Shown: piece after piece, positions 7,259-14,503 of the stretch | How positions within the stretch are numbered: the stretch's first letter is position 1 | Layout: each line of letters opens with the position of its first letter | Source of the DNA: Candidatus Aminicenantota bacterium | GTDB taxonomy: Bacteria > Acidobacteriota > Aminicenantia > UBA2199 | Reading direction: 5' to 3' | Assembly (NCBI GenBank): GCA_022865785.1 | Contig: JALHTJ010000184.1 | Location: forward strand, 1-35,218 | DNA: 35,218 nucleotides | Notes under the pieces: model-generated | The model's database searches: none | What the model saw: the letters and a program-made list of their open reading frames with translations, nothing else | Told to the model about the DNA's origin: nothing | Position numbers and translations under genes: made by a program

Positions 7259-7729
7259 TCAATTATTGGCCAGCAGTTGGTCGATGAATTGGTAATATTC
7301 CGGCGGTGCCGCGGAAATCTCCACTCCAATGTCTATTAAATTGGAAAAAGAGTGTTTGCTGTCAACCCAGCGGATGATCCCTTTTATGGTAAAAGCTTTT
7401 CCTCCGTTATCCAGGGTGATGTCTATGTGGGGATTGTTGTGGGGGAGGGGAGTGATCAGTTTCATGCCGCCTTTGGAAATGTTGCTTATCCTGGCTGTTT
7501 CCTGGTTGATTTTTGCCATCATTCTGATATTGATCCTTTTATAAGCGCGCTTTTCATCCTGAGTCAGCGGCAGGCGGGATGGATCGCGGATTTCCTCATG
7601 GTTGGTTGCGGATCTGTCCTTCTGCGTATTGTCTCCCAGGCCTTTTTGCAATCCGAAACCGCAATGCGGACACATCAAAGCCTGGTCGGACACTTTGCCG
7701 TGGCATTCGCTGCATTGTATCAATGCCAT
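7259..7729 (-). CDS. Zinc-ribbon/PilZ fusion protein, copy 1
   Basis: The 156-residue protein begins with a zinc ribbon (CSECHGKVSDQALMCPHCG, four cysteines in two CxxC knuckles). After a variable linker (~30-58) a PilZ domain follows, with KRAYKRINI, NISKGGMKL and a conserved tail GVEISAAPPEYYQFIDQLL. The start follows AAGGAGAAG, and a near-perfect promoter is at 7757-7785. It is about two-thirds identical by eye to the neighbouring copy 2, with the linker the main difference, so the pair arose by tandem duplication. A role as a c-di-GMP-responsive adaptor is inferred from the PilZ part; the ribbon may bind a partner. Confidence 0.82.
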   Translation of the reverse strand: MALIQCSECHGKVSDQALMCPHCGFGLQKGLGDNTQKDRSATNHEEIRDPSRLPLTQDEKRAYKRINIRMMAKINQETARISNISKGGMKLITPLPHNNPHIDITLDNGGKAFTIKGIIRWVDSKHSFSNLIDIGVEISAAPPEYYQFIDQLLANN

Positions 7730-7756
7730 GGGGCTTCTCCTTCTTGACTTGCATTA

Positions 7757-7785
7757 ATTATATGTGGGCAAGAAAAGTTTTTCAA
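7757..7785 (-). promoter_or_regulatory. Sigma-70-like promoter for zinc-ribbon/PilZ copy 1
   Basis: On the minus strand TTGAAA (7780-7785), a 17-bp spacer and a perfect TATAAT (7757-7762) lie about 28 bases before the ATG at 7729. Copy 1 therefore need not depend on read-through from copy 2. Confidence 0.65.
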
Positions 7786-7855
7786 CTTTTTATCTATTTC
7801 CCCTGATTTCTGGATTATATTTTCCGGTCTCCAGGCTCCGGACTGCGGTTTCTTT

Positions 7856-8326
7856 TTAATTATTGGCCAGCAGTTTGTCGATGAATTCGTAGTATTCCGG
7901 CGGCGCTGCGGAGATTTCCACTCCGAAATCGATCAGGTTGGAGAAAGTGTGTTTGCCGCTGACCCAACGGATCGTACCCTTCATTTCAAAAACCTGCTCG
8001 CCATTATCCAGGGTGATATCTACCTCCGGGATTTTGGGAGTGAAGGGAGAGGCCAGTTTCATGCCGTATTTGGAAATATTGAAAAGCATGGCTGTTTCCT
8101 GATTGATCTTGATCATCATTTTAATATCGATTCTTTTGTGGGTTCGTTTTTCTTCGTGGATCTGGGCCATATCCGCCTTGTTGAAGACCTCCTGATGGGC
8201 GGTCCTGTTCCTTTGCAGCCGCAGGAGATTTTCCAGGGTTGGCGACATGCCAAAACCGCAATGGGGGCACATCAAAGCCTTGTCGGAGACCTTGCCTTTG
8301 CACTCCTTACAATTAATCAATGCCAT
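7856..8326 (-). CDS. Zinc-ribbon/PilZ fusion protein, copy 2
   Basis: The 156-residue protein has the same length and layout as copy 1: a zinc ribbon CKECKGKVSDKALMCPHCG, a divergent linker, and a PilZ domain with KRTHKRIDI, NISKYGMKL and the tail GVEISAAPPEYYEFIDKLL. It starts after AAGGAGAG. Sequence similarity between the copies continues about 30 bases past the stop codons (TTATATTTTCC...GGTTTCTTTT), which helps define the duplicated unit. The gene is 97 bases downstream of the REC-HD-GYP gene on the same strand. I found no clear promoter of its own, so it may be co-transcribed with that regulator. Confidence 0.82.
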   Translation of the reverse strand: MALINCKECKGKVSDKALMCPHCGFGMSPTLENLLRLQRNRTAHQEVFNKADMAQIHEEKRTHKRIDIKMMIKINQETAMLFNISKYGMKLASPFTPKIPEVDITLDNGEQVFEMKGTIRWVSGKHTFSNLIDFGVEISAAPPEYYEFIDKLLANN

Positions 8327-8423
8327 GAAGTCTCTCCTTGCCTGCCGCTTTGGATTTGCTGCTGAGCTCCTCGGCCGGCCGGCAGCGTTTTTTTTTGTTT
8401 AGCGCCCCTGTCTCGAACATTCT

Positions 8424-9464
8424 TCAATTTCCGATCCTGGCGCGAATGGCCTGGAACCGGGGCAGTTGCTCCAGGAAGAGGTCGAGGATGTGCGGATCGA
8501 AATGCTCGCCGCGGCCCCCTTTAACGATGGCCAGGGCTTCGGCTTCGGGCAGGGCCGGACGGTAGACGCGATCGCTGATAAGCGCGTCATATACATCGCA
8601 AATGGCTACGATGCGGGCGCAGAGCGGAATGGCTTCGCCGCGCAATCCTCGCGGATAGCCTGCGCCGTTCCATTTTTCGTGGTGATATAGAGCAATGTCG
8701 TGCGCCAGGTTCAGAAGCGCGATCGAAGATCCTTCCAGGATGCGGGCGCCGATGCTGGTGTGCTCCTTCATCTGTTCGAACTCCTCGCTGGTAAGCTTGC
8801 CCGGTTTCCTGAGGATGGCATCGGCCACGCCGATCTTGCCGACGTCGTGCATCGAAGCGGCCAAACGCATCTCATCCACCTCTTTCGCGTCCCAGCCGAG
8901 CGCCCGGGCCAGGATGGATGCGTATTCTCCCATGCGGCGGATGTGTTCGCCCGTCTCCTCGTCACGACAACCTGAGGCGGTCACCAGCCGCACAATGACC
9001 TGTTCCTGGGTGGCGCGGATCTCGGCGGTTCGCTCCCGCACCTCGCGTTCGAGCCGTTCTTCATACTGGTCGCGTTCCATTTCTAGTTCGCGACGCCGCA
9101 GCGAATTGGTTACGTTGATGAAGAGTTCGTTGGCCTCGAAGGGCTTGATGATGAAGCCGAAGGCGCCCAGTTCCAGGGCACGAACAGCGGTCCTGTGGTC
9201 GTCGACCGCCGTCAGCATGATAAAGGCGATGTCCGGGTGTGACTTTTTGGCCGCGGCCAGAAGTTTGATCCCCGACATCACGGGCATGTTGATGTCGCTG
9301 ATGACCAGGTCGAAGCGCCCGGATGCGAGCTTTTCGATCGCCAGGGCGCCGTTCTCGCAGGTTTCACAAACATACCCCTGATTTTCGAGAAACTGCGAAA
9401 CCAGACTGGAGATATTCGTTTCGTCGTCAACGACCAGGATGCGTGTCTTGCTCCTCTCTATCAT
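8424..9464 (-). CDS. Response regulator with HD-GYP c-di-GMP phosphodiesterase domain
   Basis: The 346-residue regulator has a receiver at 5-122 (VVDDE, phospho-acceptor Asp57 in LVISDINMP, Thr85, Lys107). A charged coiled coil at ~122-155 leads to a complete HD-GYP domain: HDVGK with HD at 206-207, and HHEKWNGAGYP at 261-271. All expected motifs are intact, so phosphorylation-controlled hydrolysis of cyclic di-GMP is likely. It starts after GGGAG. A perfect TATAAT at 9532-9537 on the minus strand could be its -10 box, with a poor -35. No cognate kinase lies next to it. It differs from the first HD-GYP protein in lacking the GAF domain and in keeping the HDxGK lysine. Confidence 0.93.
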   Translation of the reverse strand: MIERSKTRILVVDDETNISSLVSQFLENQGYVCETCENGALAIEKLASGRFDLVISDINMPVMSGIKLLAAAKKSHPDIAFIMLTAVDDHRTAVRALELGAFGFIIKPFEANELFINVTNSLRRRELEMERDQYEERLEREVRERTAEIRATQEQVIVRLVTASGCRDEETGEHIRRMGEYASILARALGWDAKEVDEMRLAASMHDVGKIGVADAILRKPGKLTSEEFEQMKEHTSIGARILEGSSIALLNLAHDIALYHHEKWNGAGYPRGLRGEAIPLCARIVAICDVYDALISDRVYRPALPEAEALAIVKGGRGEHFDPHILDLFLEQLPRFQAIRARIGN

Positions 9465-9582
9465 GTCACTTCGCTCCCAACGCTTCCCCCCGGATTTGCC
9501 GCTTTGGTGGTCAGCCGGAAAGTCTGGAGTTATTATACTACAAAAAAGAAATAAATTTTAATTCAGGAGCCTGGGCGTCAAG

Positions 9583-9612
9583 TTGTGATAAAAAATACCT
9601 TCTTGTTATAAT
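9583..9612 (+). promoter_or_regulatory. Sigma-70-like promoter for the DUF2891 gene
   Basis: TTGTGA (9583-9588), an 18-bp spacer and a perfect TATAAT (9607-9612) lie 32 bases before the ATG at 9645. It shares a 180-base divergent region with the minus-strand HD-GYP gene. Confidence 0.6.
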
Positions 9613-9644
9613 ATCCCGGGCAGGAAACGCTGCGGAGGTGGAAG

Positions 9645-10772
9645 ATGAAGGATATGAAAAAAATATTTATACTAGTCGTTCTTGCGGCGATTCTTTTGAA
9701 CGGACTTTGTTGGCAACTGCGGGGCGAGAAAAAAAAGCCGTTAACAGGAATTGATCTTTTGTCAAAGCCCGGGATCGTCCTGACCCTGGAAGCGGCCGAG
9801 CGGCTGGCGCAGCTGCCCATGAAGTGCATGCAGCAGGAGTTTCCCAACAAGCCGGGCGAGACCCTGGCGGCGGCGGCCGACATTGGCTCGCCGCGCGGCA
9901 TGCACCCGGCATTCTATGGCTGCTTCGACTGGCATTCCTCGGTGCATGGGCACTGGATGCTGGTCAAACTGCTGAAGACCTTTCCCGCCCTCAAGGACAT
10001 TGAAATGATCCGTGCCAAGCTGGCCGAAAACATCAGTGCCGAGAATATCATTGCCGAGGTCAAGTACTTTAAAAGAGGCGAGGAAAAATCATTCGAGCGC
10101 ACCTACGGCTGGGCCTGGCTGCTGAAGCTTGCCGGGGAACTTCATAGCTACGATGATCCCTGGGCCAGAGACATTGAAAAAAATCTGCAGCCCCTGACCG
10201 ACCTGGTCGTGCAGCGCCACCTGGAATTCCTGCCCAAGCTCGTTTATCCCATCCGCGTCGGCGAACACACGAACACCGCCTTCGGACTGGCCTTTGCCTG
10301 GGATTATGCCAACATGATCGGTAACCGGGAGCTCAAGGATCTCATTGAAAAAAGGGCGAAGGATTTTTATCTGAAGGACAGGGGCTGTCCGCTCACCTGG
10401 GAGCCGAGCGGCTACGATTTCCTCTCCCCCTGCCTGGAAGAGGCAGATATCATGCGCCGCGTCCTGTCCCAGAAAGAATTCGCCTCCTGGCTGAAAACGT
10501 TCCTGCCGCGGCTTGCCGCCAAAAATTTCTCCCTGGCCCCCGGCCTGGTCTCCGACCGCAAGGACGGCAAGCTGGTCCACCTCGACGGCCTGAATTTCAG
10601 CCGCGCCTGGTGCCTGTATGGCATCGCTTCACTGCCGGGTTATGTTCACCTGCGCAAGATCGCCGACCAGCATATGCGTCATTCCCTGGATTCGGTCACG
10701 ACCGATTCCTACGAGGGCGGCCACTGGCTGGCCTCGTTCGCGGTCTACGCCCTGTCGGTGGCCGGGAACTGA
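9645..10772 (+). CDS. Secreted DUF2891-family protein
   Basis: The 375-residue protein starts after GGAGG. A basic N-terminus and hydrophobic stretch (KKIFILVVLAAILLNGLCW) form a signal peptide or anchor. The mature part carries the DUF2891 hallmark HPAFYGCFDWHSSVHGHW, then FERTYGWAWLLKL, VGEHTNTAFGL and a C-terminal SYEGGHWLASFAVYA. The aromatic- and His-rich, helical pattern recalls alpha-toroid glycan-acting enzymes, but the reaction of DUF2891 is not known to me. It has its own promoter. A weak GCGG/CCGC hairpin with five T's follows at 10775-10792. Its neighbour is a sialidase-fold lipoprotein, which makes a shared extracellular carbohydrate role possible, though unproven. Confidence 0.85.
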   Translation: MKDMKKIFILVVLAAILLNGLCWQLRGEKKKPLTGIDLLSKPGIVLTLEAAERLAQLPMKCMQQEFPNKPGETLAAAADIGSPRGMHPAFYGCFDWHSSVHGHWMLVKLLKTFPALKDIEMIRAKLAENISAENIIAEVKYFKRGEEKSFERTYGWAWLLKLAGELHSYDDPWARDIEKNLQPLTDLVVQRHLEFLPKLVYPIRVGEHTNTAFGLAFAWDYANMIGNRELKDLIEKRAKDFYLKDRGCPLTWEPSGYDFLSPCLEEADIMRRVLSQKEFASWLKTFLPRLAAKNFSLAPGLVSDRKDGKLVHLDGLNFSRAWCLYGIASLPGYVHLRKIADQHMRHSLDSVTTDSYEGGHWLASFAVYALSVAGN

Positions 10773-10897
10773 CCGCGGCATATCCGCTTTTTCGTGCCCG
10801 GGATCTGTTTTGTAAGCACTTTTGAAAAAGGTTGAACTCTTGCGGAAGGATCGAAAGGATGATCGCTCTTGAATTGAAAATAGCACATTTTTCCCTA

Positions 10898-10926
10898 TTG
10901 ATTTGTTTGTCGGGCCTGAATACAAT
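10898..10926 (+). promoter_or_regulatory. Sigma-70-like promoter for the Asp-box lipoprotein gene
   Basis: TTGATT (10898-10903), a 17-bp spacer and TACAAT (10921-10926) lie 42 bases before the GTG start at 10969. The hexamers match consensus at four and five of six positions. Confidence 0.55.
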
Positions 10927-10968
10927 CAATGCCAGAGAGAAATTCCGTTAAAAAGCGGGAGGTGAGTA

Positions 10969-12525
10969 GTGAAAAAAGGATTTTTATTCATCGTCTTGGT
11001 CACGCTTTTACTTTGCGGGTCCGCGTGCAGCCGCGATCTTGTCCCAGATCATATCCTTGAGGGGCTGCACAAGCCGGTGATCGACAGGCTCAGTCCTGCC
11101 GCCATTCAATTCAACGGCGCCGGTTTTTTCTTGAATGTCGCCACGGAATACCTGGAAGACGACCAATATGTTCTATACATCAATGACCGCAAGATCGGGC
11201 AGGATGTTCCCGGGTATTGGCGAACTTCCCTGGGCTGGATGCTTCCCAAGGAGCTGGTCGGTGAGCTGCTGGGCTCCAAGGAAAGCGCTACTTGCAGCGT
11301 GCGCGTCACCGGCATCAACCAGTCTTACGATATTTCCGGCGATTTCGACAAGTATGCCGATTACGTGTCCGATCCCATCCCGCTGGAGATCAAGAAGGGG
11401 GAGACGCGATTTTCTGTGTCCAGCAAGTTGTTCCCGGAGTGGACCCATTCCCGGGAGCCGCTCATTCGTTGTGACGGATCCGGCAATATCTATCTGGCCT
11501 GGCTGGAGCTGCTGAACGGTTCCTACCAGGCCTTTTTCTGCTTCTCGCGCGATGCCGGCGCAAGCTGGTCGCAGGTGTTGAACATATCTCGTTCTGACCA
11601 GAGCACTTACGATGTCGACCTTGCGGTCGACGGGCAGGGTCATTTTTATATGGTCTGGAACTGCCAGGCATGGGGCTCGAACGGCTTATCCGTTTCCGAT
11701 GTTTTTTTCAGCCGTTCGCTGGACAATGGTGCCACCTGGCATCTCCCGCGGCGGCTCAATGGCCAGGGCGAGTTGGCGACCTGCCCGGTGATCAACGTGG
11801 ACGAAGGGGGAGTCATCGCCATCGCATGGAACATCCACGTGGGGCAGAAGGTCGATGCTCTGCGCCTTAGCACTTCTCCGGACCTCGGCCAAAGCTGGAA
11901 AAGCCGGGAGTTCGCCGTGCCTGAAGCGGGCGAGTGGGATGAACCGGTGCTGGCCTCGCGAGCGGACGGCTTCCGTTGCCTGGTCAGCGGCGGCTTCCTC
12001 GATGCCAGCCATGGATTTTACTTTTTCTCATCTGCTGATCGCGGAGTCACCTGGCGCTCCCAGGAGATCTTGACAGGCGGTTATCAGCGCGTCCCTTTCG
12101 CTTATTTTTCCGCCGCCCGCTGCGGCCTTGAAGGGCAGATGTACTTCGTTTGGGGCGATAGTTCCATGGGGGTCGGCCACAGCACGTACAACGGCAATTA
12201 CTTCCTGCGCCGGGAAGCGTCCGGCGATTGGAGCGCCGTCCAGGGTCTTCATGAGATTTGCCGCACCGTGAACGAGAAGACCGCCCTCTCCGTCCGCCCA
12301 GACGGCATCGACGTGGTGCTGACCGAGAACGGCGGCCTGTTCCTTTTGCGCTCCGCCGACGAGGGACGCACCTGGTCCATTCCCGAGTTCATCCCGGGTG
12401 CCGACGGCCTGCTGGCCACCACCTCACCCGACACGGTGCGCCACCCCTCGGGGAAGACATTCCTGGTCTACATTAGAAAAAATACACCCATGGACGGTGG
12501 CCTCTATCTGACGATGTTCGAATGA
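10969..12525 (+). CDS. Sialidase-fold (BNR/Asp-box) lipoprotein
   Basis: The 518-residue protein starts at GTG, fixed by the strong GGGAGGTGAG just upstream. The signal peptide ends in lipobox LCGSAC (Cys20), so it should be lipid-anchored outside the inner membrane. The region up to ~160 looks like a separate beta domain. The rest forms a beta-propeller marked by five Asp-boxes: SRDAGASW, SLDNGATW, SPDLGQSW, SADRGVTW and SADEGRTW. The fold is shared by sialidases and non-enzymatic binding proteins. I cannot place the catalytic arginine triad and Tyr/Glu with confidence, so enzyme activity is open. It ends three bases before the convergent ABC permease gene. Confidence 0.85.
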   Translation: MKKGFLFIVLVTLLLCGSACSRDLVPDHILEGLHKPVIDRLSPAAIQFNGAGFFLNVATEYLEDDQYVLYINDRKIGQDVPGYWRTSLGWMLPKELVGELLGSKESATCSVRVTGINQSYDISGDFDKYADYVSDPIPLEIKKGETRFSVSSKLFPEWTHSREPLIRCDGSGNIYLAWLELLNGSYQAFFCFSRDAGASWSQVLNISRSDQSTYDVDLAVDGQGHFYMVWNCQAWGSNGLSVSDVFFSRSLDNGATWHLPRRLNGQGELATCPVINVDEGGVIAIAWNIHVGQKVDALRLSTSPDLGQSWKSREFAVPEAGEWDEPVLASRADGFRCLVSGGFLDASHGFYFFSSADRGVTWRSQEILTGGYQRVPFAYFSAARCGLEGQMYFVWGDSSMGVGHSTYNGNYFLRREASGDWSAVQGLHEICRTVNEKTALSVRPDGIDVVLTENGGLFLLRSADEGRTWSIPEFIPGADGLLATTSPDTVRHPSGKTFLVYIRKNTPMDGGLYLTMFE

Positions 12526-12528
12526 GCC

Positions 12529-13296
12529 CTATTTGATCAGGCGCTTTTTCATCAGGCGGACGCCTATGAAAAAAGCGATGACTTCCAGGACGAAAATGAC
12601 CAGGAAGTTGAATATCAGGCCGCGGGTATAGGTGCCGTTGAAGATGGCCCGGGAAATGGCCACGGCATGGGTCAGGGGCAGAAACAGCGAGAGGGTCTTC
12701 ATCCAAGCCGGGAACTTGTCCAGGGGAAAGAAGACGCCGGAAAAGAAGAGCATGGGAGTGATCACCAGTTCCGAATAATAATTGAAGAAATCGAAGTTGG
12801 GGGCAAAGGCGGTGACGATCATGGCCAGCGAGCTGAAGAGAATACCCACGAAGATCATGAGCAGGACGAGCAGCAGCACGCTGACCAGCGACACCGGCAG
12901 AATGCCCATGAAGATGGCCACGATCATCATCAGTGAGCCGCTGACCAGGCCGCGGAAGGCCCCCCAGGCGATGTCGCCCGCCACCGCGTCTTCGGCCGAA
13001 ACCGGGGTGGCGATCAGCGAATCGTACAGTTTTTCGTGGACCATCTTGACGAACGTGCCGTACATGCACTCGAAGCTGGCGGTCATCATCACCGAGGTGA
13101 TCAGCACGCCTGGGACCAGGAAATAGAGGTAGGGCTTGCCCCCGAAGTGGCCGATATAGGCGCCCATGCCGATGCCGAAGGTGATCAGGTAGAAAAGGGG
13201 CTGGATCAGGCTGGCCAGGAACGTGGTCAGCACAAAGCGTTTGTAGGAGACCAGGTTGCGCCAGAAAACGTAGGCGATGCGGTAGGAGAAGTTCAT
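12529..13296 (-). CDS. ABC-2 type transporter permease (NodJ/DrrB-like)
   Basis: The 255-residue membrane protein has about six hydrophobic helices, with the first entering after RNLVSYKRFVLTTFLASLIQ. This is the usual arrangement of ABC-2 exporter permeases. Family-type segments include FLVPGVLITSVMMTASFEC, YDSLIATPVSAEDAVAGDI and MLFFSGVFFPLDKFP. It starts after GGAG, and its ATG overlaps the stop of the ATPase gene by four bases (13293-13296), so the two are translationally coupled. Together they should export a lipid-like, polysaccharide or drug-like substrate, not identifiable here. The gene ends three bases from the convergent lipoprotein gene, leaving no room for a separate terminator. 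Confidence 0.93.
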   Translation of the reverse strand: MNFSYRIAYVFWRNLVSYKRFVLTTFLASLIQPLFYLITFGIGMGAYIGHFGGKPYLYFLVPGVLITSVMMTASFECMYGTFVKMVHEKLYDSLIATPVSAEDAVAGDIAWGAFRGLVSGSLMMIVAIFMGILPVSLVSVLLLVLLMIFVGILFSSLAMIVTAFAPNFDFFNYYSELVITPMLFFSGVFFPLDKFPAWMKTLSLFLPLTHAVAISRAIFNGTYTRGLIFNFLVIFVLEVIAFFIGVRLMKKRLIK

Positions 13297-14210
13297 TCGA
13301 TCAGGCTCCGCCCGGTCAGCTTCAAAAAAACGTCTTCCAGCGACGCAGGCCGGTGCACGGTGTCGGGCAGATCGAGCTCGAGAACCTTTTTCATCAGGGC
13401 GCGGCCGTCGCGGCAGTAAAAGTACAGGGTGTCGCCCACGCGTTCATGGCCGCAGGCCAGCGGGCCCAGGACGGCCAGCAGCCTGTCGTCCTGGTCGGCA
13501 GCGACGCGGATCTCGGTGACTTCGCGGCCGATCTCTTCCTCGATGAGCCTGGCCGGCACGCCGGCTTTGAGGATGCGCCCCTGGTGCATGATCACGATGC
13601 GGTCGCAGAGTTGCTGGGCTTCCTCCATGTATTGCGAGGTCAGGATCAGGGTGACGCCCTGGCTCTTCAGTTGCCGCAGCCGCTGCCAGATCAGGTGCCG
13701 GGCCTGCGGGTCGAGGCCGGTAGTCGGTTCGTCGGCGATGATGATCTTCGGCTGGTTGAGCAGGGCGCGGGCAATGAGCAGGCGGCGCTTCATGCCGGTG
13801 GAGAGCTGGTCGATCTTGCTGTCGCGCTTTTTTTCGAGTTCGACGAACTTCAGCAGCTCAGCGATCCTTTTTTTGGCCTCCGCCTTGGGGATGTCGAAGA
13901 AATGAGCGAAGACCTGCAGATTTTCCCTGACGGTGAGATCGTTGTCCAGGGTGATCTCCTGGGGGATGACCCCGGTGTTCTGCTTGATGGCCCGGTTGTC
14001 GATATTGGCGTCCATGCCCTGGACGGTCAGAGTTCCCGACGTCAGCGGCGACACGCAGTGGATCATGCGCACCGTCGAGGTCTTGCCGGCGCCGTTCGGT
14101 CCCAGGAAGCCGAAGCATTCCCCTTCAAGGATCTCGAAGGAGATACGGTCCACGGCCTTGAATTTGCCGTATTTTTTGCAGAGCTTCAGGGCTGTGATGA
14201 TGGGTTTCAT
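13293..14210 (-). CDS. ABC transporter ATP-binding protein (NodI/DrrA-like)
   Basis: The 305-residue ATPase is taken from the ATG at 14210; a longer frame to 14273 crosses the promoter at 14230-14257. Walker A is GPNGAGKT (37-44), the signature LSTGM (136-140) and Walker B IIIADE (156-161), followed by TTGLD. The switch position reads TSQYMEEAQ, so the usual H-loop histidine is Gln193, as is often seen in DrrA-type exporters. A C-terminal extension (~215-305) is typical of this class. The leader is about 13 bases with no clear ribosome site, so initiation may be near-leaderless. It is the first gene of a two-gene exporter operon. Confidence 0.92.
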   Translation of the reverse strand: MKPIITALKLCKKYGKFKAVDRISFEILEGECFGFLGPNGAGKTSTVRMIHCVSPLTSGTLTVQGMDANIDNRAIKQNTGVIPQEITLDNDLTVRENLQVFAHFFDIPKAEAKKRIAELLKFVELEKKRDSKIDQLSTGMKRRLLIARALLNQPKIIIADEPTTGLDPQARHLIWQRLRQLKSQGVTLILTSQYMEEAQQLCDRIVIMHQGRILKAGVPARLIEEEIGREVTEIRVAADQDDRLLAVLGPLACGHERVGDTLYFYCRDGRALMKKVLELDLPDTVHRPASLEDVFLKLTGRSLIE

Positions 14211-14229
14211 GCTTTTGTTACGAGAAAAT

Positions 14230-14257
14230 ATGATAACAGATTTTGCCCCGATTGCAA
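14230..14257 (-). promoter_or_regulatory. Sigma-70-like promoter for the ABC exporter operon
   Basis: On the minus strand TTGCAA (14252-14257), a 16-bp spacer and TATCAT (14230-14235) lie about 20 bases before the ATG at 14210. Its position supports the shorter start of the ATPase gene. Confidence 0.5.
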
Positions 14258-14282
14258 AACAGAAAATTCGCATATTTGCAAC

Positions 14283-14437
14283 TCATCCTCCGCCCCCCCG
14301 CATAGCGGGATGGCATCGCCAAATGCCTCGCAAAGCCTCGGCTCCGCTTTGCGGAGTGGCATCGCTTTTATACCTCGCAGAGCCTCGGTATAGCGATGCG
14401 GACATGCGATGCGTACCTTCTCGTGGGAGGAGAAGGG
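14283..14437. repeat. Intergenic repeat element, copy B
   Basis: It shares GCGGGATGGCATCGCC, GCCTCGCAAAGCCTCGG and CCTCGGTATAGCGATGCG with copy A at 693-890. Here the core is partly doubled: TGGCATCGC plus CCTCGCA.AGCCTCGG appears at about 14311-14341 and again at 14356-14388, separated by a perfect hairpin CTCCGC/GCGGAG (14342-14356). A second hairpin CCTTCTC (14416-14422)/GAGAAGG (14430-14436) corresponds to the CCCCTTCTCTT hairpin of copy A. The element lies upstream of the ABC operon and the DUF4388 gene and codes for nothing recognisable. Confidence 0.6.
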
Positions 14438-14503
14438 AGCTTTGTATCACTTTCATTGCCTGGGCACTTGATTTTTCAGCTGTTTTAGAGTTAATATCCT
14501 GTC

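Noticed and set aside
8358-8396. GC-rich palindrome followed by a T-run (GCTGC...GCAGC then nine T's)
   Set aside because: As a terminator it would act on the plus strand, but all genes around it run on the minus strand and no plus-strand transcript is suggested.
13353-14393. 346-residue plus-strand frame opposite the ABC ATPase
   Set aside because: Antisense to a gene with all ABC motifs; its composition (rich in Gln, His and Val) is typical of a mirrored frame.
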